A stretch of DNA of 64,000 bases from the NCBI RefSeq assembly GCF_018130465.1, contig NZ_JAFCKJ010000010.1:226692-290691 (forward strand). The letters run 5' to 3'. The notes below the pieces were generated by a model. The model saw only the letters and a list, made by a program, of their open reading frames with translations, was not told the DNA's origin and made no database searches. Shown here one piece after another: positions 41,375 through 50,120 of this stretch (positions are counted from its first letter, which is position 1; every line of letters begins with the position of its first letter). The position numbers and the translations under genes were made by a program. The DNA is from Bradyrhizobium canariense. Lineage in GTDB: Bacteria; Pseudomonadota; Alphaproteobacteria; Rhizobiales; Xanthobacteraceae.

Positions 41375-42424
41375 TTACGGCAGATTGTCCCGCAGAAAAA
41401 TGTCGATGCGGATGCGCTCCTGGTCGGGACTGATCGGCTCACCCGAACAATGCGCGAGAAGAACTCGCGCCGCAGACCGTGCCTCGTGGCCGGGATCCTG
41501 GTTGATGATGGCATCGAGCGTGCCGCGGACCAGGAAACGCCGCGTGTATTGGGTCAGCTCATGGGCAATCCAGACCACCTCGCGCGCGCGTCCCGAGGCT
41601 TCGAGCGCGTCGGCGATGCCACGGTTCCCGGCGCCGCAGCAGTATATGCCGCGCAGATCGGCCTGGCGCGCCAGCAGCGCGGCAGTCAGCTCCCGCGTGC
41701 GTTCGCTGTCGTCGCGGCCCTCGATCACGGGTAGCGCGAGCAGCTTCGGATACTCGCTGGACAGAATCTGGTGGAAGCCGAATTGCCGCTCGGTGTGATC
41801 GCGCAGCGACAACGATCCCGCGATCACGGCAACCGTCCCCTCGCGACCAGAGAGAAACCGTCCCATCAGCGTCGCGGCCGTGCGGCCTGCGGCCGGATTG
41901 TCGATGCCGACATAATGCAGGCGGCGCGAGCTCGGCGCGTCCGACACCAGGGTCACCACCGCGACCCCGCGCGCGGCGAGCTCGTCGATCGCGGCGCGCA
42001 CCCTGGGATGATCGAGCGCGATGACGGCGACGCCCTGGTAGGCGGGCGACAGGTTTTCCAGCGCCGCGGCGAGTACATCCGGATCGAACACGTCGACATG
42101 GAGGATATCAATGAAGCCGCGCTGGCCGGCGAGCCAGTCCGCGGTGCGCTGGACTTGCTCGGTCAGGTTGGTCATGAAGCTGTTGCTGCCGGTCGGCAGC
42201 ACGAAGGCAAAGCGGAACGTCTGCCCGCGGGCGAGCCGAGCGGCCGCGACGTCGGCACGATAGCCGAGCTTTGCCACCGCGGCCTCGACCCGCGCGACGG
42301 TCTTGGCGCGCACGCCCTCGCGCCGGTTGACGACGCGGTCGACGGTGGCGAGCGAAACACCCGCCGTGCGCGCGACGTCCTCAAGCGTGGCGCGAATCAC
42401 CGACTGGGTCGCGACAGCAGTCAT
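41375..42424 (-). CDS. LacI family transcriptional regulator
   Basis: 349 residues. Helix-turn-helix: LEDVARTAGVSLATVDRVVNRREG, with the same TVDRV variant as the regulator at 647-1702; the sensor begins FAFVLPTGSNSFM. The two share LLPAGTNRF/VLPTGSNSF-type segments and overall layout. Its ATG at 42424 overlaps the ThuA stop (ATGA), so it is the last gene of the minus-strand ABC operon and probably represses that operon and itself. Its extreme 3' end has a near-identical remnant at 7979-8074. Confidence 0.9.
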   Translation of the reverse strand: MTAVATQSVIRATLEDVARTAGVSLATVDRVVNRREGVRAKTVARVEAAVAKLGYRADVAAARLARGQTFRFAFVLPTGSNSFMTNLTEQVQRTADWLAGQRGFIDILHVDVFDPDVLAAALENLSPAYQGVAVIALDHPRVRAAIDELAARGVAVVTLVSDAPSSRRLHYVGIDNPAAGRTAATLMGRFLSGREGTVAVIAGSLSLRDHTERQFGFHQILSSEYPKLLALPVIEGRDDSERTRELTAALLARQADLRGIYCCGAGNRGIADALEASGRAREVVWIAHELTQYTRRFLVRGTLDAIINQDPGHEARSAARVLLAHCSGEPISPDQERIRIDIFLRDNLP

Positions 42425-43065
42425 TCGCGCGCCGCCCACAGCATGCCGCGGACCATCAACGTTCGGATCTCTGGTACGTCGAGCTCGTAAGCGCGGTGGC
42501 CGAGCGAGGAATAGAACACCCTGCCCGCGCCGTAGCGCTTCTTCCAGACCACGGGCATCACCACGCCCTCGATCCAGGGCGCGTGCTCGCCGGTAAAGGT
42601 CGTCGTCGCCAACACCTCGTTGGCGGGGTCGACATGCATGTAATACTGCTCGGAACGATGCTCGAAACTCTTCAGCCCCTTCATGATGGGATCATCCGGC
42701 TTCGTCAAGTCGACCTTGTAGTCGATGATGTTGCCGGGATGTGCAACCCACTGCCCGCCGCACAGGAACTGGTAGTCGACGGAATCGCGGAACGCATCGC
42801 ACATGCCGCCATGATGGCCGGCAAGCCCGACGCCGCTACGGACCGCTGCGCAGAGATTGAGCGCCTCCGCCTTCTCGATCTTCGACATGGTATAGATCGG
42901 GATGATCAGCGACAGGTCGTGAATCGCGGGATCGGCGAACGCGGCGGTGGTGGTTTCGGTCCGCACCTCGAAACCTTCCGCCTTCAGCCAGCCCCGGACC
43001 ATCGAAGCACAGAGATCGGGATCGTGCCCCGGCCAACCGCCCCATACAATCATTGCCTTGCGCAT
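42421..43065 (-). CDS. ThuA domain protein
   Basis: 214 residues. VWGGWPGHDPDLCASMVRGWLKAEGFEV is the ThuA/glutamine-amidotransferase-like opening, with GVGLAGHHGGMCDAF and FYSSLGHRAYELD later. ThuA proteins are associated with trehalose and other disaccharide use in rhizobia; their exact chemistry is uncertain. AAGGAC lies six bases before the ATG at 43065. It follows the Gfo/Idh/MocA gene by 10 bases, a pairing common in disaccharide (3-keto sugar) clusters. Confidence 0.9.
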   Translation of the reverse strand: MRKAMIVWGGWPGHDPDLCASMVRGWLKAEGFEVRTETTTAAFADPAIHDLSLIIPIYTMSKIEKAEALNLCAAVRSGVGLAGHHGGMCDAFRDSVDYQFLCGGQWVAHPGNIIDYKVDLTKPDDPIMKGLKSFEHRSEQYYMHVDPANEVLATTTFTGEHAPWIEGVVMPVVWKKRYGAGRVFYSSLGHRAYELDVPEIRTLMVRGMLWAARE

Positions 43066-43075
43066 GTTTTTGTCC

Positions 43076-44173
43076 TTAGTCGATCTGTCCGGTTTCACGC
43101 CCGGCCGGCAGCATCGCCGGCCGCTCGACGCAGCTCTCGATCTTGACGCGTCGCCCTTCGTCGGCAGAGGTCTGGAACGCCTCCATCACTTCCAGCACGT
43201 GGAAAGCGAGTGCGCCGCTGGCACGATGCGGCCGGTTGTTGAGTATCGCGGAGGCCATGTCGGCGACGCCAATTGAACGGAACTCGCCATCGACATGACC
43301 GTGAGTCAGCGGCACCGGCTCCCATTCGCCGCCGGTCTTGGCGACCTGCACCTCGCCGCCGAAGCGGTTCGGGTCCGGCACCAGCATGCTGCCCTTGTCG
43401 CCATAGATCTCGATTGGCGCGTGCCGGTGCTTTGGCACATCGAAGCTCATCGCGATCGAGACGACCGCCCCGCTCTCGAATTCGAGCGTGCCGGCGACAT
43501 GGGTCGAAACTTCGACCGGGATCAGCGTTCCGTTCATCGGTTGGCTGGTGACCAGCCGCTCGGATTTCGGGCGCGCGGTCGAGCCCATCACGCTCGCGAC
43601 CGGGCCGAGCAGCTGCACGAGATCGGTGATGTAGTACGGGCCCATGTCAAGCATAGGCCCGCCACCACGCAAATAGTAGAAACCCGGCGCCGGATGCCAA
43701 CGCTCGTGGCCGGGGCAACCGAAGAACGCGCTGCCGGCCACGGGCGTGCCTATCGCGCCGTCGTCGATCAGCTTGCGCGCGGTCTGGTGCCCACCGCCAA
43801 GGAACGTATCGGGTGCGCAGCCGACGCGGAGACTCTTCTGCGCGGCAAGATCCATTACCTTGCGGGCTTCGGTGACGTTGATGCCGAGCGGTTTCTCGGA
43901 ATGAACGTGCTTGCCGGCGTTCAGCACCGCGAGGCTGACGTCGGTGTGGGCGAGTGGCACGGTGAGATTGATGACGATCTCGACGTCGTCCCGCTTGAGC
44001 AGTTGATCAACCCGCATCGCCGGCAGCCCGAAGGCGGCGCCTTGCCGCTCCGCGATATCGCTGCGCATATCGGCGAGCGCCCTGATCTCCATGACCGGAA
44101 AGCGCTGGGCTGCCTTCAGATAGGCGGTGCTGATATTACCGCAACCGATGATTCCGATGCCGACTTTTCTCAT
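43076..44173 (-). CDS. Gfo/Idh/MocA family oxidoreductase
   Basis: 365 residues. N-terminal Rossmann motif GIGIIGCGNISTAYLKA, the family EKP motif HSEKPLGIN and the C-terminal alpha/beta domain with GGGPMLDMGPYYITDL. It is an NAD(P)-dependent dehydrogenase acting on sugars, sugar derivatives or inositols. With the neighbouring ThuA protein and a CUT1 importer it suggests oxidation of an imported sugar or glycoside. Substrate unknown. Confidence 0.92.
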   Translation of the reverse strand: MRKVGIGIIGCGNISTAYLKAAQRFPVMEIRALADMRSDIAERQGAAFGLPAMRVDQLLKRDDVEIVINLTVPLAHTDVSLAVLNAGKHVHSEKPLGINVTEARKVMDLAAQKSLRVGCAPDTFLGGGHQTARKLIDDGAIGTPVAGSAFFGCPGHERWHPAPGFYYLRGGGPMLDMGPYYITDLVQLLGPVASVMGSTARPKSERLVTSQPMNGTLIPVEVSTHVAGTLEFESGAVVSIAMSFDVPKHRHAPIEIYGDKGSMLVPDPNRFGGEVQVAKTGGEWEPVPLTHGHVDGEFRSIGVADMASAILNNRPHRASGALAFHVLEVMEAFQTSADEGRRVKIESCVERPAMLPAGRETGQID

Positions 44174-44195
44174 TTCGATCTCCGTGAGGTACCGT

Positions 44196-45044
44196 TCATC
44201 CCTTGACCGCGCCCGCGGTGAGTCCTGCGACGATGTGTTTCTGCGCCAGAAGAAAGAGAATGATCGTCGGCAGGATGGTAAGCGTGATGAAGGCCAGGAT
44301 CAGATGCCACTCGGACGAATACTCGCCCTGATAAATCATGATCCCGAGCGGCCAGGGATAGAGCGCGTCGGTGTTGAGCATCACCAGCGGCAACAGATAG
44401 GCATTCCAGCTGTTGACGAAGGTGATGGTACCGACGGTCGCCAGGATCGGCCGCGATAACGGCAACGTCACATAGCGGAAGAATTTGATATAGCTGCAGC
44501 CGTCGACCAGCGCGGCCTCTAGCAATTCGTACGGGATATCCTTGAAGAAACGCCGCAGCAGCAGCACGCTCATCGCAAGACTGAAGGCCGCCTGCGGCAG
44601 GGCAACGCCAAAATATGTATCGAGCAACCCGAGATCCCGCACTTTGATGAAGAGCGGCAGCACCGCTGTCGCGGCCGGAAACAGCAGGCCGAGCGTCAGG
44701 TAGCTCAGCAGCATCGAACTGCCGTAGAACTTGATATGGGCGAAGGTGAACGCCGCCATCGAGGCGACGATCAGGGTCAGGACGACCGTGAGGGTCGAGA
44801 TGATCAGCGAGTTGCGCAAGAGCTGCCAGTAGCGTGCGGAGAACAGAATATCAGCATAGTTCTGCCACTCCCAGTGACGTGGCAGGCCGAACGGATTGAC
44901 GCGCAGTTCGCCCAGCGATTTGAAGCCGCCGAACAAGGTCGCGAGCAGCGGAACCACTACGATGATGGCGACGACGGCGAGGAACACCATCTTGAACAGC
45001 ATTGAGGGATCGAACGGCGCGCGGATGGTCTTGGTGTCACTCAT
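44196..45044 (-). CDS. Carbohydrate ABC transporter permease (MalG type)
   Basis: 282 residues, about six membrane segments. The EAA loop LLEAALVDGCSYIKFFRYVTLP and the ending HIVAGLTAGAVKG are typical of CUT1 MalG. The ATG at 45044 overlaps the upstream permease stop by 8 bases; a further upstream start is possible but less natural. Confidence 0.93.
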   Translation of the reverse strand: MSDTKTIRAPFDPSMLFKMVFLAVVAIIVVVPLLATLFGGFKSLGELRVNPFGLPRHWEWQNYADILFSARYWQLLRNSLIISTLTVVLTLIVASMAAFTFAHIKFYGSSMLLSYLTLGLLFPAATAVLPLFIKVRDLGLLDTYFGVALPQAAFSLAMSVLLLRRFFKDIPYELLEAALVDGCSYIKFFRYVTLPLSRPILATVGTITFVNSWNAYLLPLVMLNTDALYPWPLGIMIYQGEYSSEWHLILAFITLTILPTIILFLLAQKHIVAGLTAGAVKG

Positions 45045-45981
45045 CGCGCATGAACCATCGCTTGTACGTGAAGGCAAAGGTCACGCAGATCGCGAACAGA
45101 ATGACACCGATGGCGCTGCCGTAGCCGACGCGCATGCGCGAGATGCCGTTGTTGTAGAGAAAGCTTACCATCGTGTTCGAGGCGTCCGCAGGCCCGCCGC
45201 GCGTCAACGGCATGACGAGGTCGAACAGCTGCAGCGAGCCGACGATGGCGAAGAACACGGAGAGCCTTATCGTCGGATAGAGCAAGGGAATGACCACATG
45301 CCGCAAGGCTTGCGATCGGGTCGCGCCGTCGATGCGCGCCGCCTCGATCAGGCTCTTGTCGAGGCTCTGGAGCGCTGCGATGAACAGCATCATGTGAAAG
45401 CCGAAATACTTCCAGACGATCACGATCAGCACCGCCGGCATGGCCGTATTCGTCGAGGCAAGCAGATGCGGGGGCTCGGCGCCGAAGGTGCGCCAGATCG
45501 AAGCCACAAGGCCGTAGTCGCCGTCATAGACGAAGCTGAAGATCAGCCCGGTCGCGATCTCGGCCAGGATATAGGGCATGAAGAACAGCATGCGCAGCGC
45601 CACCGCCCCACGAAAGCGTTCGGCGAGCATCAGGGCCAGCGCGAGCGCAAGCGGCAGCTGAATGGCGAGCGAAACAGCGATGATCAGCCCGTTGTTGCGC
45701 AGCGCGAGCCAGAAGGCGCGTGTCTCCAATACAAAGCGGTAATTGTCCAAGCCAATCCAGTTGGTCGGCCTGCCGAACCCGTTCCAATTGAAGGCCGAAT
45801 ACCAAGCTGCTTCGCCGATCGGCAGCACAACGAACAGCGTGAACAATAGCAGCGCCGGCGGCAGGAACAGGATAAGCACCGTCAGCCTGCCGTCCCAACT
45901 CGGGCCACGGACCGCGACCTGCGGTACCATCTCGCCGCCAGCAGCGCCGATCGCCGACACGCTCGCGGTCCGCCGCGCCAT
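45037..45981 (-). CDS. Carbohydrate ABC transporter permease (MalF type)
   Basis: 314 residues, about six membrane segments. The EAA loop IEAARIDGATRSQALRHVVIP and the segment LTRGGPADASNTMVSFLYN match CUT1 MalF-like subunits. It begins two bases after the binding-protein gene and pairs with the MalG-type protein. No ATPase gene lies in this operon. Confidence 0.93.
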   Translation of the reverse strand: MARRTASVSAIGAAGGEMVPQVAVRGPSWDGRLTVLILFLPPALLLFTLFVVLPIGEAAWYSAFNWNGFGRPTNWIGLDNYRFVLETRAFWLALRNNGLIIAVSLAIQLPLALALALMLAERFRGAVALRMLFFMPYILAEIATGLIFSFVYDGDYGLVASIWRTFGAEPPHLLASTNTAMPAVLIVIVWKYFGFHMMLFIAALQSLDKSLIEAARIDGATRSQALRHVVIPLLYPTIRLSVFFAIVGSLQLFDLVMPLTRGGPADASNTMVSFLYNNGISRMRVGYGSAIGVILFAICVTFAFTYKRWFMRDE

Positions 45982-45983
45982 CG

Positions 45984-47243
45984 TCAGTTACCCTGCTTCC
46001 ACGCCGCCTCGATCGCCTTGGCGGCGTCTTGCGGGCTCATGCTGCCGCCGGCGATCTCGGCGGTGACGTCGTTGACGACGCGGCCGACCGATGGACCCAG
46101 GCTCTGGTCATAGAAGTTCTGGTGGTAGTTCGACTTCGCCAGATTGGCCGCGATCAGCTTCATGAACGTGTTGTTGAGGCCGACGTCCGCGCCCTGCACT
46201 ACCGGGATGATGAAGTTGCCGGCGGCAAGCCGCGTCTGCACCTCCTTGGAGACGAAGTATTTCAGGAAATCGACAGCCTCCTTGGGCGAGCCTTTCGTAA
46301 TCAGCCAACCGGTGATGCCGCCGAGCGTATCGGTCGCCGCGCCCTTGCCGCCCGTCACGACCGGGAAGTCGAACCAGCACAGCTTGTCTTCGTTCAATCC
46401 GACCTTGTCGGCGGCGAGAGCGCGCTGCAGATGATAGACCGTGCTGATCGCGAGCGTCATCGCCGCCTTGCCGTCGCCGAAATAGCCGACAGCCTGCGGA
46501 TTTTTGAAACCAAGGAAGCCATTCTGGAACGGCTGGAGATCGACGAGTTGCTTGAACAGCTCGCCGGATTTCTGGAAGGTTTCCCCGGCGAAGCCGCCGC
46601 CCTCGCCGCGCAGCGCCGCATCGAACGCCGCCTTGCCGCCGATGCGCACGGCAAGATGCGTCCAGTAGAAGTGCAGCGGCCATTTGTCGGCGCCGCCGAC
46701 CACGATGGGGGTTACGCCGGCAGATTTCAACGCCTTCACGGCAGCAAGCAGATCGTCCCAGCTCTTGATCCCGGCAGGATCGACCTTCGCCTTGGCCATC
46801 AGCTCCTTGTTGCAGAGGAAGCCAACCTGCGAGAGCGCTGTGGGCAGACCATAAACGCGGCCGTTGCTGGTGAAGGCGGCGAGCGCCGCCGGTGTGAGAC
46901 TGTCGCTGTAACCCTTCACCTGATCGGTAATGTCGTCGAGCACGCCGGCCTCGATCTGCGTCTTCAGGACACCGCCGGCCCAGCTGTAGATGATGTTGGG
47001 TCGGTCCTTGGATTGCAGGATGGTCGGCAGCTTGGCCTTGTAGGCCTCGTTCTCGAGGAACTGCATCTCGACCTTGACGCCCGGGTGCGATCCCTCATAG
47101 GCGCGCGCGACCTCCTCCCAGATTTTTACCTGGGCCGGATTGGCCTCGATGTGCAGCCACTTAACCGTCGTTTCGGCCGCAGCGAGTTTCGCTCCAATCA
47201 GGCATGCGACAACGGCGAGTCCCAGTTTCCCGAGCAGTCTCAT
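45984..47243 (-). CDS. Extracellular solute-binding protein, family 1 (carbohydrate ABC transporter)
   Basis: 419 residues. A Sec signal (MRLLGKLGLAVVACLIGAKLAAA) ends near residue 23. The mature protein has WEEVARAYEGSHPGVKVEMQFLENEAYKAKL and GGITGWLITKGSPKEAVDFLKYF, typical family-1 segments. GGGAGGA lies five bases before the ATG at 47243; a GTG one codon earlier is possible. First gene of the operon running down to the lacI gene at 41375. Ligand unknown, probably an oligo- or disaccharide judging by the ThuA and Gfo/Idh/MocA neighbours. Confidence 0.93.
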   Translation of the reverse strand: MRLLGKLGLAVVACLIGAKLAAAETTVKWLHIEANPAQVKIWEEVARAYEGSHPGVKVEMQFLENEAYKAKLPTILQSKDRPNIIYSWAGGVLKTQIEAGVLDDITDQVKGYSDSLTPAALAAFTSNGRVYGLPTALSQVGFLCNKELMAKAKVDPAGIKSWDDLLAAVKALKSAGVTPIVVGGADKWPLHFYWTHLAVRIGGKAAFDAALRGEGGGFAGETFQKSGELFKQLVDLQPFQNGFLGFKNPQAVGYFGDGKAAMTLAISTVYHLQRALAADKVGLNEDKLCWFDFPVVTGGKGAATDTLGGITGWLITKGSPKEAVDFLKYFVSKEVQTRLAAGNFIIPVVQGADVGLNNTFMKLIAANLAKSNYHQNFYDQSLGPSVGRVVNDVTAEIAGGSMSPQDAAKAIEAAWKQGN

Positions 47244-47296
47244 CACATTCCTCCCAACGGCTTTTATTCTTTGGCTGCAATCCTGCCTTCGATTTT

Positions 47297-47333
47297 TGAG
47301 GTGCGCAACTAAAATTCTGATCTATGCACCTCA
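47297..47333. promoter_or_regulatory. Inverted repeat TGAGGTGC/GCACCTCA in a divergent promoter
   Basis: Perfect 8-base arms at 47297-47304 and 47326-47333 are separated by 21 AT-rich bases, between the binding-protein gene (minus) and the SDR gene (plus). The centre-to-centre distance of 29 bases is near three helical turns. It is a candidate operator or looping site controlling both directions. Confidence 0.45.
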
Positions 47334-47409
47334 CGAGGGAGATCGCTAAGGTTGGCGGGGAGAGTCGGGCGGCGCGCCGCACTGGCCGTAACGCAAATCG
47401 AGGGTACCC

Positions 47410-48168
47410 ATGGCTGCCGTTTATTCCGACCTCGCCGGCAAGGTCGTTCTCGTCACCGGGGGCGCATCTGGAATTGGCGCTGCGATCGTGCGGCGCTTTG
47501 CACAGCAGAAATCCAATGTCGTGTTCTTCGACATCAAAGTTGACGAGGGCCAATCCCTGGCACGCGAGCTGTCGGATCAAGGTCTGAGCGCGCATTTCAT
47601 GCGTGTCGACTTGACCGATATCGCCGCGTTACGTGCCGGTGTCGCGGAGGCGCGCAACGTGCACGGCGCGATCAACATCCTCGTCAACAATGCCGCACAT
47701 GACGAGCGGCACAACACTGAGGAGATGACACCGGAGTATTGGGACGACCGCATCGCGGTCAATCTGAAGCACCAGTTCTTTGCTGCGCAGGCCGTATTGC
47801 CGGACATGAAGGCGGCGAACGCCGGCGCCATCATCAATTTCGGCTCGGTGTCGTGGATCGCCGGACAAGGCGGCATGGCCGCCTACACCGCCAGCAAATC
47901 AGGCGTGATCGGTCTCACACGCTCTCTGGCGCGCGATTACGGCTCCTACAATATCCGCGTGAACGCGATAGCGCCGGGATGGATCATGACTGAGCGCCAG
48001 CTCGACAAATGGATGACGCCACAGGGGGAGGTCGAGCTGATGCAACGACAATGCCTGAAACGCAAGCTCATGCCGGACGAGGTCGCGAAGTTCACCGTCT
48101 TCCTCGCTTCCGACGAAGCCTCCGCCTGCACAGCTCAGCACTACATCGTCGATGGCGGCTGGGTCTGA
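47410..48168 (+). CDS. SDR family oxidoreductase
   Basis: 252 residues. TGGASGIGAAIVRRF is the cofactor motif, NNAA replaces NNAG, and the active site is Ser in NFGSVSW with Tyr and Lys in AYTASKSG. The end TAQHYIVDGGWV is typical. An aspartate after the second strand (FFDIK) suggests NAD preference. It is divergent from the carbohydrate ABC operon and probably oxidises the imported sugar or a product of it. Confidence 0.92.
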   Translation: MAAVYSDLAGKVVLVTGGASGIGAAIVRRFAQQKSNVVFFDIKVDEGQSLARELSDQGLSAHFMRVDLTDIAALRAGVAEARNVHGAINILVNNAAHDERHNTEEMTPEYWDDRIAVNLKHQFFAAQAVLPDMKAANAGAIINFGSVSWIAGQGGMAAYTASKSGVIGLTRSLARDYGSYNIRVNAIAPGWIMTERQLDKWMTPQGEVELMQRQCLKRKLMPDEVAKFTVFLASDEASACTAQHYIVDGGWV

Positions 48169-48280
48169 GATCCGCGGCGGCACGAAACGCCTGTGTGCAG
48201 TGCTTCCGCAGTCCGCGTTATCGGACGGTCCCAGCTTCTGCGCGATGAACGCATCGCTGGGGACGCCGACTGGCGCGCCG

Positions 48281-49429
48281 CTATTTTGCCAGGCGGAACT
48301 TCCCGCCTTCGACCTTGATCAGAAAGGCCGAGCGCTCATCGTAGCCGTTATGATCGGCCTTGCTCATGTTCGACAGCCCATTGTTGAGATAGATGTTCTG
48401 CCCACGCTCGAGCGCGTCGCGCAGCGCCGCGCGAAATTCGGTTGTGCCAGGCTTTGCCGTCTTCAGCGCATCAGGTGCAGCTTTTCCGATCAGCGCAACG
48501 ACATCCCAGAGGTGAGCAGCGAACATGTTGGGCTTTTGCCCGTTCGCCGCTTCATACGCGGTCACGAACTCCTCCGTCGAGCGACGGAACGGATCTCCTG
48601 TGGGGAGATCGGCGGCAATGGTAAAGGCCTCGCCTGCGAATATGGCACCTTCGACGTTGGCGCCACCGAGCTTGATGAACTCCTCACTAGCCACGCCGTG
48701 TGTTTGAAAGATCTTCCCGGCGTATCCGCGCTCGCGGAGCGCCTGCTGCGGCAAGACCGCCGGAGTTCCTGCGGAAGCAATGAAGACGGCATCGGGATAG
48801 GTCGACATCACCTTCAGCGCCTGACCGGTGACGCTCGTGTCGGCTCGCGCATAGACCTCATGTGTGGTTACGGTCAGCCCCAGCGCGGGCGCGAGGCGGC
48901 TCACCTCCTTGTAGTAGCCCTCGCCGTACCCATCCGAAACGCCGATATAGCCGAGCGTCTTCACGCCTGATTTCGCGATATGCTTGAGGATGGCGGCCGC
49001 CATGAGGTCATCATTGGGAACGACCTTGAAAGCCCAGGCGCGCTTCTCATCCATCGGTTGAACTATGGCGGTAGCGGCAGCGAGCGACAACAGCGGCGTT
49101 TTCGATTCGAGCGCGACATCCAGCATCGGCATGGTCACCGGGGTCAGAGAGGAGCCGACCAGCACGTCGACCTTGTCCTGGATCACGAGCCGGCGTGCGT
49201 TCTGGACCCCTTTGGTCGAATCCGACTCATCGTCCAGGGTGATATAGGTCACCTTCTCTCCTCCGATCTCTTTCGGAAGAGCTGCAACCGTCTTGAGCTG
49301 CGGCTGCCCCAGCGCAGATCCTGGCCCGCTTGCCGAAATCACAATTCCAATTTTGATTTCCGCGTTAGCAGTATTTCCGTAAAGGACGCATGCCACGAGA
49401 ATCGAAACTCGCGCGAAACCGATCTTCAT
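48281..49429 (-). CDS. Orphan branched-chain amino acid-type ABC substrate-binding protein
   Basis: 382 residues. A Sec signal (MKIGFARVSILVACVLYGN, cut near TANA) and a mature start IKIGIVISASGPGSALGQPQLKTV. The Liv-type fold is clear (DDESDSTKGVQNARRLV, GYIGVSDGYGEGYYKEV). No permease or ATPase gene adjoins it, so it probably feeds a Liv system encoded elsewhere, possibly the one at 21649-26763. A palindromic operator candidate lies about 40 bases upstream. Confidence 0.92.
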   Translation of the reverse strand: MKIGFARVSILVACVLYGNTANAEIKIGIVISASGPGSALGQPQLKTVAALPKEIGGEKVTYITLDDESDSTKGVQNARRLVIQDKVDVLVGSSLTPVTMPMLDVALESKTPLLSLAAATAIVQPMDEKRAWAFKVVPNDDLMAAAILKHIAKSGVKTLGYIGVSDGYGEGYYKEVSRLAPALGLTVTTHEVYARADTSVTGQALKVMSTYPDAVFIASAGTPAVLPQQALRERGYAGKIFQTHGVASEEFIKLGGANVEGAIFAGEAFTIAADLPTGDPFRRSTEEFVTAYEAANGQKPNMFAAHLWDVVALIGKAAPDALKTAKPGTTEFRAALRDALERGQNIYLNNGLSNMSKADHNGYDERSAFLIKVEGGKFRLAK

Positions 49430-49466
49430 GTCCTGTTCCTCCTTGTCCGCACCCTAAGCGGACCGC

Positions 49467-49497
49467 AGGGACACGTCTGTCCCTAGCGTTAGGGACA
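49467..49497. promoter_or_regulatory. AGGGACA inverted/direct repeats upstream of the orphan binding protein
   Basis: AGGGACA (49467-49473) and TGTCCCT (49478-49484) form a perfect 7-base inverted repeat with a 4-base centre, and a third AGGGACA lies at 49491-49497. They sit 38-68 bases upstream of the start at 49429. The arrangement suggests a dimeric regulator, perhaps with a second half-filled site. No matching regulator gene is adjacent. Confidence 0.5.
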
Positions 49498-49499
49498 AG

Positions 49500-50120
49500 A
49501 CATCCGGCGCCCGGGCGTCGGTGCCTGATCGCGACATGGTCACGATCGAAGATATCGCGTGACGATGCTCAACAACCGTGGTGAGACCCTCGCGGCCATG
49601 CACACGCAGGCGAAGTCCCCGGGGGCAGAACCGCTTCCCGCGCTTGCTGGCGATAGATTGTCCTTGATCTCTCGGCGCACACGTCGTGCACACATCGCCT
49701 TCCAAGCAAAACTCTCGGCCCAATCCATCCTGGCCGCGACGGAGATTGGATAGCACTGCGATTTCAGTAGATTAGAGATGAAGGCACCATAATATACGAA
49801 CGCTTGCGCCCGCACTGGATGCGCGTCGCCTTGCCGCAGGCAGGCGGCACGTTGACGAGATTGGGGCAAATGATACGATTTCGAGGCGCCTGGCCTAAAC
49901 CAATCGAACCAGGCGCCGGAATGAAGGCGGGAGGGGCCCGCCCCATCGTCTCAATCGTCGCACTTGCGTCCTGCCCTTCGTGCGTCCCGCACGCGGAAAC
50001 AGAGAATCGGTAACGGCGCGCGCCTTGCCGCATCAGGGCAGCTCTAAGGAGGACGAACCGGAGTACCGGACGAGCCCGCTCGGCTCGGACCTGGGCTCGA
50101 CCGCGACATGGTCTACCGAC
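49500..50120. other. Intergenic region, no gene recognised; degenerate patch at 49664-49702
   Basis: About 620 bases between the orphan binding-protein promoter and the sensor kinase gene. The minus strand at 49664-49702 reads EGDVCTTCAPRDQ, matching the patch at 8331-8369; an open frame of about 100 codons around it (49454-49756) has no recognisable family. AAGGAGG near 50046 looks like a ribosome site but no start codon follows at a usual distance, leaving the kinase start uncertain. Confidence 0.4.
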
